A stretch of 64,000 bases of DNA from Elymus sibiricus (GCA_039707655.1 CM077673.1:271444288-271508287); one strand, 5' to 3'. Counted from the first letter of the stretch, positions 21,270 through 33,840 are shown. A program made the numbers and translations. Notes: generated by a model from the letters alone, not told the origin.

Positions 21270-22596
21270 CACTAGTGCAGAAAAGCCTAGCTACGGCGTG
21301 GCAAAAATGGCCTTGCTGGCATGGACACGCGACGCCACCAATATGGCGCTACAGTTAAAAAATAGTGGTGGCATTGGAGCACCACGCCATCGGTATTTTA
21401 CATACTGGTGGCGTGTCACTATTCACTCACGCCACCACTATTTAAAATAGCAATGGCGTTCACATTTATACACGTCAGTACTATTAACTACTAGTAGTGA
21501 CGTGAGAAAAACTAACCAACGCCACCACTATGTATTGATGGATTTAAAAAAAATAGGTATACAATTTACTCATGCTTCTAAATATGTATACATTCATCCA
21601 TATATTCGCATCTACACCTACATGAACATCAACATGTCAATGAGCAGATCTACATGGTATACACAGACTGCCGGAGAACGAAGGAAGGAAAGGAGCTCAC
21701 CATGGCAATTTTCTAGCAGATGTCGTGCATAGCCGCCGTCGGAGAGGAGCCGCCAGGGACACCGAAGCCAAGCCGACGACGAAGGCGACGCCGTGCCTGA
21801 AATCCTAGCTGCATGGAGGGGTTGGGCATGAGCACTGGAGGGCGTGTACGGTGGATCTGGCCGTAGGCAAGAACACATCGAGGCAGGCGAGGTCCGCGTC
21901 GAGCTGCGCGCCGACCATAGCCGTCAAGGCTCGTCGGAATCGGCCGACCTTGGTGGCTGCAGCGAGGGGTTGTGGGAGAGATAGAGAAGGCTTGCAGGGA
22001 GATGGTTGGATGAGATGCTAGGTATGGATAGCTTGGGTGGCTTGCTGTGCGGTAGGGGAGGAGAGAGGGTCGGCTGACGGCGAGCTAGGAGAGGAATGTG
22101 ATGTGAGGAGAGATTGAAGTGGTGGCGGTGATTTTGGGAGTTGGCAACGGAGTGTTCAATCGAGACAGACAGATGAGAGAGAACAAGAGAGAGAGAGAAA
22201 AAAATTATAATTTTATTGGTGGCGTGGATAGAAATTGCATGGATTTTATTATTAGTGGCATGGCACTATTCGGTCACGCCACCAGTAACTGGTAAAAAAA
22301 AATTCAAAATTTAAACAGACTGGACTGACTGCTGATGGCGTGGCACTATTCACACACGCCACCACTATTTATAGTATCAATGACGTGGCATATCTTCAAA
22401 CGCCACCAATAACTTGCGCCGGGTCAGACTGTTTGGATCTCAAATACTGGTGGCGTGGATTTTAGGCAGCACGCCACCAGTAACCTATTATTGGTGACGT
22501 ACCAAGTATCCCAAACACCACTACTATTGGTGGTGGCGTGGATAGAAAATGAGGCACTACTAATTAGAGTGGTGGCTAGCCATTTCTCTACTAGTG
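21270..22596. mobile_element. Small non-autonomous CACTA transposon
   Basis: Left end CACTAGTGCAGAAAAGCC, right end (reversed) CACTAGTAGAGAAATGGC, with 3-bp target duplications CTG at 21267-21269 and 22597-22599. Subterminal regions carry many copies of GGCGTGGCACTATTC and its complement, the usual transposase-binding arrangement of CACTA elements. The 1327-bp element has no transposase. The middle (about 21690-22200) is GC-rich and unlike the ends; it may be a captured fragment, but I could not identify it. The insertion falls exactly at the exon 1/intron 1 border of the GRF gene. Confidence 0.87.
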
Positions 22597-22656
22597 CTGG
22601 CTGGTGACGGAGCCGCCGTCCGACGAGGAGCTGGACAGGTAGTTCCAGGAAGCCAT

Positions 22657-23608
22657 GGCGGCGAGCTGGACGGCGGCGGCAAGGAAGAGAGCTAAGAGCT
22701 AGGAGAGCTGGGAACATAGAAGGGAATAGGACAAACGGTTTCCAAAATTCCTACACAGAAATTAACTCAGGTGGGGTGTAGTGCGGCTTGATTAAATCAA
22801 ACGGCATGGGGAATCTGTGAAAACTCCAGCGGTGACTGGCCCCACTCAGCTGGCGCCACTTGGCTGCGTCTGAGTGGCTCGAGACTAAACTTGCAAATTT
22901 TAAACAAGTTCTAGGACTGATCAGTACATAAGTTATAGGACTAAATCATCATAACTTGTCACTTAATGTGCTATTACTACCTCTTATGTAAATTGTGAAG
23001 TAAAAACTGCGGTCAATGACAGTCATGTATGTCCTCGGTCCTCATACAGTCACACAGGTGCGGCAGTCTTAATAAATCTTCATAAATCTCAAGTCAGGCA
23101 CACTGTCAGGACATGCATGCATCGTAATGGACCAGACCAGTCCCAGCATGCGACTGTCTATCTAATCCACCTTCAGGGAAGGCGGTCCCCACCCGGCAGC
23201 CGTTGTGTTTCTCGTCGTCGTCCAGGGCATGCATAATGACTCTGTGCGTGACCGTTTCAAACTCGTTTGTCTTTCAAATGAAAAAGAAACCATTTTGTTG
23301 CCGTGTTCATAAATGGCACTGCTTCGTCATATCGGGCCTTTCTGTTCCACCATTTATGCTTGTATACGTACGTGCACCCGATCCAGCCATGTGGCCAATG
23401 GCAGGCACGCATGCATGCAATTGATGTTTTGTCCCTTCGGTTCGGGGCTACTCCAGCTAGCTGAAAGAACAAATTAATGGCTAATTATTTCCAGCTGATC
23501 TCTAAACTCCAGTGTATTTAGTTTTTGGATCAAAGGCTCCTTCGTGCATTTTCCTTTAAACAAGTCAAAAGACTTTCCATTTCATTTATTAAAAATAAGG
23601 TTCGAACA
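22657..23608. other. Upstream region of the GRF gene, no feature recognised
   Basis: Just under 1 kb of unique-looking sequence upstream of the exon 1 ATG. I expected a promoter here but see no clear TATA box on the minus strand. Short open frames (for example 23203-23424) show no recognisable protein. Confidence 0.4.
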
Positions 23609-23610
23609 TA

Positions 23611-23691
23611 CTTTTTCTGTCCTATAAAATAAGAGCGTTTTTGATACTAAACTAGTGTCAAACATGCTGTTATATTATGGGACGAAGGGAG
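23611..23691. mobile_element. Stowaway MITE
   Basis: 81 bp flanked by TA. One end reads CTCCCTTCGTCCCATAATAT on the minus strand; the opposite end is a diverged version, CTTTTTCTGTCCTATAAAAT. It folds as a long hairpin around the centre. Confidence 0.8.
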
Positions 23692-23693
23692 TA

Positions 23694-23992
23694 GCTCACA
23701 ATCGAGAAAAGGAAAACAAAGAGGTCACTCTTACGGCATCAAATTACACCAATGTCTGGCGTCTGCCAAAACCCACAAACGGAGAGAAGAATTTGCACTT
23801 TGAGGATGTCCAAACCTTCCAAATGGTCTTCAACAACGGTGCTTTGAGGTGCTACCTACCACTCCGGGTGGAGAAAATGGTTGAATGGTAAACCTCTGTG
23901 TTGGGAGCATTGCATTGACCAAGGGAATAGGTTGAGTAATAAGCCGACTTTCAAAAAAAAGGTTGGAGGCGTCCCTATTGCTCATGGCTTGT
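23694..23992. other. Unassigned sequence left of G1
   Basis: About 300 bases with a short open frame but no recognisable motif. It is continuous with 32560 onward once the Copia element and one ATTGC copy are removed. Confidence 0.4.
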
Positions 23993-23997
23993 ATTGC

Positions 23998-25790
23998 TGT
24001 TGGGGAACGTTGCATGGGAAACAAAAATTTTCCTACGCACATGCAAGATCTATCCATGGTGATGAGAATCTACGAGAGGGAGAGTGGATCTACGTACCCT
24101 TGTAGATCGCTAAGAGGGAAGCGTTAAGAAACGCGGTTGATGTAGTCGAACGTCTTCGCGATCCAAATCGCAAGTCGTCCCGCGATCCAATCACGATCCG
24201 TCCCGATCTAGCGCCGAACGGACAGCACCTCCGCGTTCAGCACACGTACAGCTCGATGACGATCTCCGCCTTCTTGATCCAGCAAGAGGGGGCGGAGAGG
24301 TAGATGAGATCTCCAGCAGCACGACGGCGTGGTGCTGGTGATGGTGGAGTTTTCCTGGCAGGGATTCGCCTAAGCACTACCAGAATCTATTTGGTGGAGG
24401 AACTAGAGAATAGAGAACTAGCACGTGGCCGTGGGTTTTGGGGCTCTATTCCTCTAGTATATATAGGAGGGAGAGGGAGGAGCAAGCCTCCCTAGGGTTT
24501 CCCCTAGGGGTCGGCCGAACCAGGGCAAGGAGGAGTCCAATACACTTCCTACTAAGAAGTGGATTCATATTAGGAAGGAGTCCTATTCCTTCCTATCTCC
24601 ACCTTTTTTCCTCTTGGGCATATGGGCCCTTATGTGGTCGGTTCCCCAGCCCATTAGGGGCTGGTGTGCCACCTCTTGGGCCCATGTGGCCCCCCGGGGT
24701 GGGTGGGCCCCACCCGGTGGATCCCCGGAACCCATTCGTCACTCCCGTTACACTACCGGAAATACCCGAAACTTTTCCGGAACCCAAATACCACTTTCCT
24801 ATATATAAACCTTTACCTCCGGACCATTCCGGAGCTCCTCGTGACGTCCGGGATCTCATCCGGGACTCCGAACAACCTTCGGTCACCAACACATATATCT
24901 CAATACTACTGAAACGTCACCGAACGTTAAGTGTGCAGACCCTACGGGTTCGAGAACTATGTAGACATGACCGAGACACCTCTACGGTCAATAACCAATA
25001 GCGGGACCTGGATGCCCATATTGGTTCCTACATATTCTATCAAGATCTTTATCGGTTGAACCTCTATGTCAAGGATTCAGTTAATCCTGTATGATGTTCC
25101 CTTTGTTCTTCGGTATGTTACTTGCCCGAGATTCGATCGTCGGTATATCTATACCTAGTTCAATCTCGTTACCGACAAGTATCTTTACTTGTTCCGTAAT
25201 ACAAGATCCCGTGGCTAACTCTTTAGTCACTTTGCTTGCAAGGTTTATTGTGATGTTGTATTACCGAGTGGGCCATGAGATACCTCTCCGTCACACACGG
25301 AGTAACAAATCCCAGTCTCGATCCATGCCAGCTCAACAGACACCCTCGGAGATACCTGTGGAGCATCTTTATAGTCACCCAGTTACGTTGCGACGTTTGA
25401 TACACACAAGCTATTCCTCCGGTGTCAGTGAGTTGCATGATCTTATGGTCATAGGAACAGATACTTGACATGCAGAAAACTATAGCAATAAACTGACATG
25501 ATCATATGCTACGTTCATAGTTTGGGTCTTGTCCATCACATCATTCTCCTAATGATGTGATCCCGTTATCAAATGACATCTCATGTCTATGGCTAGGAAA
25601 CCTTGACCATCTTTGATCAACGAGCTAGTCTACTAGAGGCATACTAGGGACACAGTGTTTGTCTATGTACCCACACATGTATTTGAGTTTCCAATCAATC
25701 CAATTATAGCATGGATAATAAACGATTATCATGAACAAGGAAATATAATAATAACCATTTTATTATTGCCTCTAGGGCATATTTCCAACA
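23998..25790 (-). repeat. 3' LTR of G1
   Basis: 1793 bp, adjoining the polypurine tract at 25791. A TATA-like sequence lies at 24457-24465, and long GC-rich open frames (24438-25001) occur by chance; they recur in the other LTR and show no protein family. Confidence 0.92.
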
Positions 25791-28699
25791 GTCTCCCACT
25801 TGCACTAGAGTCAATAATCTAGCTCACATCGCTATGTGATTTACATTGTTATGAATATAACACCCAATGAGTTCTGGGGTTTGATCATGTTTTGCATGTG
25901 AGAGAGGTTTTAGTCAACGGTCTGCAACATTCAGATCTGTGTGGTTTTTGCAAATCTATATGTCATACTGCAGATGCTACCATGCTCCACTTGGAGCTAT
26001 TCCAAATGGCTGCTCCACTATACGTATCCGGATTGCTACTCAGAGTCATCCGGATTGGTGTCAAAGCTTGCATCGACGTAACCCTTTACGACGAACTCTT
26101 TACCACCTCCATAATCGAGAAACATTTCCTTAGTCCTCTATTTACTAAGGATAATTTTGACCGCTGTCTAGTGATCCACTCCTGGACCACTCTTGTACCC
26201 CTTGACAGACTCATGGCAAGGCACACACCAGGTGTGGTACACAACATGGCATACTATACAGAGCCTATGGATAAGGCATAGGGGACGACCTTCGTCCTTT
26301 CTCTTTGTTCTGCCATGGTCGAGTTTTGAGTCTCACTCAACTCCACACCTTACAAATCAGGCAAGAACTCTTTCTTTGACTGATCCATTTTGAACTCTTT
26401 CAAAATCTTGTCAAGGTATGTACTCATTGAAAGTCTTATCAGACGTCTTGATCTATCTCTATAGATCTTGATGCCCAATGTTTAAGTAGCTTTATCCAGG
26501 TCTTCCTTTGAAAAACTCCTTTAAAACAACCCTTTATGCTTTCCAGAAATTCTACATTATTTCCGATCGACAATATGTCAACCACATATACTTATCAGAA
26601 ATTCTATAGTGCTCCCACTCACTTTCTTGTAAATACAAGTTTCTTATAAACGTTGTATAGACCCAAAAACTATGATCACCTCATCAAAGTGTATATTCCA
26701 ACTCCGAGATGCTCGCTCCAGCCCATAGCAGGATTGCTGGAGCTTGCACACCTTTTAGCATCCTTAGGACTAACAAAAACCTTCTGGTTGTATCACATAC
26801 AACCTTTCCTCAAGGAAACTGTTAAGGAAACGATGTTTTGATATCCATCTGCTAGATTTCATAATCGAAAAATGCAGCAACTGCTAACATAATTCCAACA
26901 GACTTTAGCATCGCTACGGGTGAGAAAGTCTCATCGTAGTCAACTCCTTGAACTTTGTCGGAAACTTCTTTGCGACAAGTCGAGCTTTATAAATGGTGAC
27001 ATTTACCATCAGTGTCTGTCTTCTTCTTAAAGGTCCATTTGTACTCAACGGCCTACCGTTTAACGGGCAAGTCTACCAAAGTCCATACTTAGTTTTCATA
27101 CATGGATCCTTTCTCGGATTTCATGGCTCCTAGCCATTTGTTGGAATCTGGGCCCACCATCGCTTCTTCATCGCTCGTAGGTTCACTGTTGTCTAACAAC
27201 ATGACCTCCAAGACAGGATTGTCGTACCACTCAGGAGCGGTACAATTCCTTGTCGTCCTACGAGGCTCAGTAGTAACTTGATCTAAAGTTTCATGATCAT
27301 CATTATTAGCTTCCTCTTCATTTGGTGTAGGCGCCACAGAAACATCTTTCTGCGTCATGCTACCATCCAACTGAAGTGACGGTTCCATAACCTCATCCAG
27401 TTCTACCTTCCTCCCACTCAATTCTTTCGAGAGAAACTTTTCCTCGAGAAAGGACCCGTTTTTAAGCAACAAACACTTTGCCCTTGGATCTGAGATAGAA
27501 GGTATACCCAACTGTTTCCTTAGGGTATCTTATGAAGATGCACTTTTCCGCTTTGGGTTCGAGCTCATCATACATAAGCGCCGCATTCCCAAACTCTGAG
27601 AAATGACAGCTTAGGTTTCTACCAAACCAAAATTCATACGGTGTCATCTCAACGGACTTAGATGGTGCCCTATTTTAAAGTGAATGTATTTGTCTCTAAT
27701 GCATAACCCCAAAACGATAATGGCAAAACGATAAGAGACATCATAGTACGCACCATATCCAATAGAACACGACTACGATGTTCGGACACACCATCACACT
27801 ATGGTGTTCCAGGTGGCGTGAGTTGTGAAACAATTTCCACATTGTCTTAAGTTGCATACCAAACTCGTAACTCAGATATTTACCTCCACGATCATATCGT
27901 AGACATTTTATCTTCTTGTCACGATGATCTCAAACTTCACTCTGAATTTGTTTGAAATTTTCAATCGTTTCAGACTCGTGTTTCATTAAGTAAATATCCC
28001 CATATCTACTCAAATTATCAATGATGGTAAGAAAATAGCGATATTCACCGCACGCTTCAACACTCATTGGATCGCTACATCAACATGTATCATTTCCAAT
28101 AAGTCACTTGCCCGCTCCATCGGAAAACGGGGTCTTAGTCATCTTGCCCAAGAGGCATGGTCCGCATGTCTCAACCGATTCGAAATCGAGTGAGTCAAAA
28201 GATCCATCAGCATGGAGTTTCTTCATGCGCTTTACACCAATATGACCTTGGCGGAAGTGCCACAAGTATGTGGAACTATCATTATTAACTTTGCATCTTT
28301 GGCATCAATGAACATGTGTATTACTACGATCGGGACTCAATGAACCATTTACATTGGGTGCATGACCATTGAAGGTATTATTCATGTAAACAGAATAACC
28401 ATTATTCTCTAACTTAAATGAATAACCGTATTGCAATAAACACGATCTAATCACGTTTATGCTCAACGCAAACACCAAATAACATTTATTTAGGTTCATC
28501 ACTAATCCCGAATGTAGAGAGAGCGTGCGATGGTGATCACATCAACCTTGGAAACACTTCCAACACACATCGTCACCTGGCCCTTTGCTAGTCTCCGTTT
28601 ATTCCGTAGCTTTTATTTCGAGTTACCAACATTTAGCAATTGAACCGGTATCTAGTACCCAGGTGCTACTAGGAGTACTAGCAAGGTACACATGAATAA
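25791..28699 (-). pseudogene. Decayed Copia pol of G1
   Basis: Recognisable by comparison with G2. Fragments include the integrase/RT linker (27462-27647, with EKCIFIRYPKETVGYTFYLR) and the region after it (27089-27511, with KELSGRKVELDEV). Weaker RT and RNase H remains lie at 25890-27000. Integrase and GAG-pre-integrase remains lie at about 27800-28500. Frames change repeatedly and several segments are shorter than in G2. No active-site set is complete. Confidence 0.82.
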
Positions 28700-29560
28700 T
28701 ATGTATATCAAATATACTTTCGTTGACGTTGCCAGCCTTCTTATCTACCAAGTATCTAGGGTTGTTCCGCTTCAGCGACCGCTCTCCTCATAATAGAAGC
28801 ACTTAGTCTTGGGTTTGGGTTCAACCTTGGGTTTCTTCACTGGAGTAGCAACTAGCTTGCCATCCATGAAGTTTGCCTCCTTGCCCTTGCCATTCTCAAA
28901 ACTAGTGGTTTTACTAACCATCAACACTTGATGCTCCTTCTTGATTTCTACCTTCGTGGTGTCAAACATCACGAATAGCTCAGGGATCATCTCCATCCCT
29001 GGCATTTTATAGTTCATCACGAAGCTCTAGTAGCTTAGTGGCAGTGACTTGGAGAACTATATCAATCACTATCTTATCTGGAAGATCAACTCCCACTCGA
29101 TTCAAGCGATTGTAGCACCTAGACAATCTGAGCACATGCTCACCGACTGAGCTATTCTCCTTCATCTTGCAGGCAAAGAATCTTGTTGGAGGTCTCATAC
29201 CTCTCAACACGGGCACGAGCCTGAAATCCCAATTTCAGCTCTTAGAACATCTCATATGTTCTGTGACGTTCAAAATGTTTTGGAGCCTCAATTCTAAGCC
29301 ATAATGCATGACGCACTGAACTACCAAGTAGTCATCAGAACGTGCCTGTCAGATGTTCACAACATCTACAGACGACGCTTGAGGGGGTGGCGCACCGAGC
29401 AGTGAATTAAGGACATAAGCCTTCTGTGCAGCAATGAGGACAATCCTCAGATCACGGACCCAGTCCGCATTATTGCTACCATCATCTTTCAACTCTATTT
29501 TCTCTAGGAACGTATAAAAAAACACAGGGGAGCTACAGCGCGAGCTATTGATAATGAGTT
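28700..29560 (-). pseudogene. Decayed Copia gag of G1
   Basis: Three pieces in different frames: an N-terminal piece (29349-29560, FLEKIELKDDGSNNADWVR), a middle piece (29007-29216) and a C-terminal piece (28772-29020, EHQVLMVSKTTSFENGKGK). The C-terminal piece ends in a damaged zinc knuckle (CFYYEESGR, where G2 has CFHCKGTGHWKRNC). The start codon region is not preserved. Confidence 0.82.
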
Positions 29561-30749
29561 CAGTTAATCGTATTACTAAAGAACTCCCACTCAAATTGAC
29601 ATCCCTCCGGTCATCCGAGTGTTACATGATCCAAATTCACCAACCCAAGTCCAATCATCACGTGAGATGATGTGGTTTCAATGGTGAACATCTCCATGTT
29701 GATCATATCTACTATATGACTCATGTTCAACCTTTCGGTCTCTTGTGTTCTGAGGCCATGTCTGTACATGCTAGGCTCGTCAAGTTTAACCCGAGTGTTA
29801 CGCACGTGCAACAATGGCTTGCACCCGTTGTATGTGAACGTAGAGTCTATCACACCCGATCATCACGTGGTGTCTCGAAACGACGAACTTTCGCAACGGT
29901 GCACACTCGGGGAGAACACAATTTTATCTTGAAATTTTAGTGAGGGATCACCTTATAATGCTACCGTCGTCCTAAGCAAAATAAGATGCATAAAAGGATT
30001 AACATCACATGCAAATCATAAGTGACATGATAGGCCATGAACTTGTGCTTTTGATCTCCATCTCCAAAGCACCAACATGATCTCCATCGTCACCGGCATG
30101 ACACCATGATCTCCATCATCTTGATCTCCACCAACGTGTCGCCATGAGGTTGTCGCGCCAACTGTTGCTTCTACGACTATTGCTAACTCATAGCAAAAAA
30201 GTAAAGCAAAAAACGGCGAAAATAAATTAAAGACAACCCTATGGCTCCTGCCGGTTGCCGTACTCATCGACATGCAAGTCGTGATATTCTATACAAAACA
30301 TGATCATCTCATACATCACATATATCTCATCATGTAATTGGCCATATCACATCACAACATACCCTGCAAAAACAAGTTAGACGTCCTCTAATTGTTGTTG
30401 CATGTTTTACGTGGCTGCTACGGGTATCTAGCAAGAACGATTCTTACCTACGCAAAAACCACAACGGTGATACACAAATTGCTATTCAACCTTCTCAAGG
30501 ACCGCCTTTTTCGAATCCGATCCAACTAAAGTGGGAGAGACAGAGACCCGCCAGCCATCTTTATGCAACAAAGTCACATGTCAGTTGATGGAACCGGTCT
30601 CTCGTAAGCGTACGAGTAAGGTTGGTTCGGGCCGCTTCATCCCACAATACCGCTGAATCAAGAAAAGACCAAGGGAGGAAGCAATCTGAGCATCAACGCC
30701 CACAAACTCCTTTGTGTTCTACTCGTGATCTCATCTACGCATAGACCTA
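29561..30749 (-). other. 5' leader of G1
   Basis: Untranslated leader of about 1.2 kb, collinear with 61836-63080 of G2. Small frames in it, such as 29716-29940, are shared by both elements and are not considered genes. Confidence 0.7.
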
Positions 30750-30762
30750 GCTCTTGATGCCA
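30750..30762 (-). other. Primer-binding site of G1
   Basis: Reads TGGCATCAAGAGC on the minus strand, one base from the LTR end. This is a mutated form of the initiator tRNA-Met site (TGGTATCAGAGC) used by this family. Confidence 0.75.
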
Positions 30763-30763
30763 C

Positions 30764-32554
30764 TGTTGGGGAACGTTGCATGGGAAACAAAAAAATTCCT
30801 ACGCACACGCAAGATCTATCCATGGTGATGAGCATCTACGAGAGGGGGAGTGGATCTACGTACCCTTGTAGATCGCTAAGCAGGAAGCGTTAAGAAACCC
30901 GGTTGATGTAGTCGAACGTCTTCGCGATCCGAATCGCAAGCCGTCCCGCGATCCAATCCCGATCAGTCCCGATCTAGCGCCGAACGGACAGCACCTCCGC
31001 GTTCAGCACACGTACAGCTCGATGACAATCTCCGCCTTCTTGATCCAGCAAGAGGGGCCGGAGAGGTAGATGAGATCTCCAGCAGCACGACGACGTGGTG
31101 GTGGTGATGGTGGAGTTTTCCCGGCAGGGCTTCATCTAAGCACTACCGGAATCTATTTGGTGGAGGAACTAGAGAATAGAGAACTAGCACGTGGCCGTGG
31201 GTTTTGGGGCTCTATTCCTCTAGTATATATAGGAGGGAGAGGGAGGAGCAAGCCTCCCTAGGGTTTCCCCTAGGGGTCGGCCGAACCAGGGCAAGGAGGA
31301 GTCCAATCCACTTCCTACTAAGAAGTGGATTCATATTAGGAAGGAGTCCTATTCCTTCCTATCTCCACCTTTTTTCCTCTTGGGCATATGGGCCCTTATG
31401 GGGTCAGTTCCCCAGCCCATTAGGGGCTGGTGCGCCACCTCTTGGGCCCATGTAGCCCCCCGGGGTGGGTGGGCCCCACCCGGTGGACCCCCGGAACCCA
31501 TTCGTCACTCCCGGTACACTACCGGAAATACCCGAAACTTTTCCGGAACCCAAATACCACTTTCCTATATATAAATATTTACCTCCGGACCATTCCAGAG
31601 CTCCTCGTGACGTCCGGGATCTCATCCGGGACTCCGAACAACCTTCGGTCACCAACACATATATCTCAATACTACCGAAACGTCACCGAACGTTAAGTGT
31701 GCAGACCCTGCGGGTTTGAGAACTATGTAGACATGAACGAGACACCTCTACGGTCAATAACCAATAGCGGGACCTCGATGCCCATATTGGTTCCTACATA
31801 TTCTACGAAGATCTTTATCGGTTGAACCTCTATGTCAAGGATTCAGTTAATCCCGTATGCTGTTCCCTTTGTTCTTCAGTATGTTACTTGCCCGAGATTC
31901 GATCGTCGGTATCTCTATACCTAGTTCAATCTCGTTACCGACAAGTCTCTTTACTCATTCCGTAATACAAGATCCCGTGGCTAACTCTTTAGTCACTTTG
32001 CTTGCAAGGCTTATTGTGATGTTGTATTACCGAGTGGGCCCTGAGATACCTCTCCGTCACACGGAGTAACAAATCCCAGTCTCGATCCATGCCAACTCAA
32101 CAGACACCCTTGGAGATACCCGTGGAGCATCTTTATAGTCACCCAGTTACATTGCGACGTTTGATACACACAAGGTATTCCTCCGGTGTCAGTGAGTTGC
32201 ATGATCTCATGGTCATAGGAACAGATACTTGACATGCAGAAAACTATAGCAATAAACTGACACGATCATATGCTGCGTTCATAGTTTGGGTCTTGTCCAT
32301 CACATCGTTCTCCTAATGATGTGATCCCGTTGTCAAATGACATATCATGTCTATGGCTAGGAAACCTTGACCATCTTTGATCAACGAGCTAGTCTACTAG
32401 AGGCATACTAGGGACACAGTGTTTGTCTATGTACCCACATATGTATTTGAGTTTCCAATCAATCCAATTATAGCATGGATAATAAACGATTATCATGAAC
32501 AAGGAAATATAATAATAACCATTTTATTATTGCCTCTAGGGCATATTTCCAACA
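30764..32554 (-). repeat. 5' LTR of G1
   Basis: 1791 bp, collinear with the 3' LTR. It would hold the promoter of the element, and a TATATATA-type sequence lies near 31220-31235 at the same relative place as in the other LTR. Confidence 0.92.
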
Positions 32555-32559
32555 ATTGC

Positions 32560-32723
32560 AGTCAAGTAATTTCTTCTAAAAGGAGGTTAGTTTATTTTTG
32601 GAATAAATTTTAGTTCTATCCTCCCTTTTCACATTTTTACCAGAATTATCTCATTTAAGAGATATTTATTCATTTTACACTATTTAACAAAGTATCTGAC
32701 ACATTTTTCCCTCTTTAATTTTT
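32560..32723. other. Unassigned sequence right of G1
   Basis: AT-rich flank between the target duplication of G1 and the next MITE; nothing recognised. Confidence 0.4.
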
Positions 32724-32725
32724 TA

Positions 32726-32883
32726 CTCCCTCCGTTCCTAAATATTTGTCTTTGTAGAAATTTCACTACGGACTACATACGGATGTATATAGACATAATT
32801 TAGAGTGTAGATTCATCCATTTTGCTCAGTATGTAGTCCGTAGTTGAATCTTTAAAAAGACAAATATTTAGGAACGGAGGGAG
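32726..32883. mobile_element. Stowaway MITE, 158 bp
   Basis: Inverted termini CTCCCTCCGTTCCTAAATAT on both sides, flanked by TA at 32724-32725 and 32884-32885. Internal palindrome includes ACTACGGACTACATAC and its complement. Confidence 0.92.
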
Positions 32884-32885
32884 TA

Positions 32886-33803
32886 GTTTATAAGAGCACA
32901 AGTTACGACCCATGTGAGAGGATGCAACCCCCTCCCATTGTGCGCCTCCGTCACAAATCTATTATAATTGAGATACTAAACCCCCAAGATTTGAAGCCTC
33001 TAGGTGCATCGAGGGCTGTGGAGGACGTGTTGTCAACGATTTTTTAGAAGTTCACTTTGGGTTTTTTTTTCTGACTTTGTTCATTTCTTTGTTATTTTAT
33101 TTTTTCACATGCTAATTCATGAATATGTATTAAAATCCATTAAAATTTGGAAGTCCATGACCATTTTGAATATCTATGAACATTTTAAAATTTCCAAAAC
33201 TTTTTTAAAATCATGAACATTCTTTGAAATCCATGATTATTTTTAAAATTTGTGAGCATTCTCAAAATGTCATATTTTTAAAAATTAAGATTTTTAAATA
33301 CACGAACTTTTGATTTAATGAACTTCTTCAAATGAATAATAAATTAGCCGATGTTTAACGGAGCTAGCAGTCGAGCGAGCTGTAAAATAACTAAGCAAGC
33401 GAGCGGACTAGGGAGCCGATTCGAGTCGAGCGAGAGAGAGCTTCAAGGGACGGTCTAAGTGAGCATTATAACATTATTCCATGGTTTTAACGTGGAATAA
33501 AAGCTCTCAAGTGGTTCATACAACCACCATCGGCTAACACCGAGGCCGAAACGAGCAAGGACTGCACAACCATGCACCTAACAACCTCAATCTCCTCCCA
33601 GAATAATATTGTCTTCAACAGCAACCAAACATGATATACGGATGAAAGAAAAACCATCATAACATAGTATAAACTCAAGCCAACATAGAGAAAGAAAAAA
33701 GTTAATCCCAGCCAAGTATCGAACCTTCGTTTACTTAGTAGCTTCTGTTTTTCTCTAAAAAAACTTAGTAGCTTTTTTTAGACAAGGACCACTATTATTC
33801 CAT
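32886..33803. other. Unassigned AT-rich region
   Basis: About 0.9 kb. Between 33110 and 33330 the motif ATGAACATTTT and variants recur irregularly, a pattern common in Triticeae intergenic DNA. No coding frame is supported; the minus-strand frame at 33487-33678 has no recognisable domain. Confidence 0.4.
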
Positions 33804-33840
33804 TTACAACACGGCAGAATCGCCATTTATAGCACATGTT

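Larger units (their letters stand above)
16121..22656 (-). pseudogene. GRF-type zinc-finger, coiled-coil gene split by two transposons
   Basis: Three exons can be joined on the minus strand. Exon 1 (22597-22656) starts MASWNYLSSSSS and ends at a CAG/GTTTGT splice donor. Exon 2 (21046-21189, 48 codons) holds Cys residues and the GRF-type block ACGRRFLAS. Exon 3 runs from 20591 to 20113 and resumes at 16190, ending at TGA 16121-16123; it holds WVDPEWPAPLKIS, completing the GRF finger, then a long Glu/Lys-rich coiled coil ending KLKDILDEFE. Excluding the insertions and one copy of each target duplication, the total is 251 codons including the stop, in frame throughout. Lesions: TAG at 20565-20567 inside the finger, TAA at 20307-20309, a 3.9-kb solo LTR in exon 3 and a CACTA element at the exon 1 edge. 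GRF fingers are thought to bind nucleic acid. Similar proteins form large families in Triticeae, possibly spread by transposons. Confidence 0.78.
23998..32554 (-). mobile_element. Copia retrotransposon G1 (Angela/WIS/BARE1 family)
   Basis: Complete 8557-bp element on the minus strand with two LTRs of 1793 and 1791 bp and 5-bp target duplications ATTGC at 23993-23997 and 32555-32559. LTR ends (TGTTGGAAATATG...CCCCAACA on the minus strand), an initiator-tRNA-Met-like primer site and the polypurine tract AGTGGGAGACTG all fit the Angela/WIS/BARE1 group. The coding region survives only as short fragments of gag, integrase, RT and RNase H with many stops and shifts. In the first 215 bases the two LTRs differ at about a dozen positions, so it is older than G2. 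Confidence 0.93.

Noticed and set aside
21618..21878. 86-codon minus-strand frame in the CACTA element
   Set aside because: No transposase motif, odd Cys/Pro/Ser composition; may reflect a captured GC-rich piece but not a gene.
24438..25001. 187-codon open frame, also seen at 31204-31455
   Set aside because: Lies in the GC-rich part of the G1 LTR, on the strand opposite to transcription, with no protein family.
33110..33330. Irregular ATGAACATTTT repeats as a satellite
   Set aside because: Spacing and sequence too irregular; a common background pattern in Triticeae intergenic DNA.
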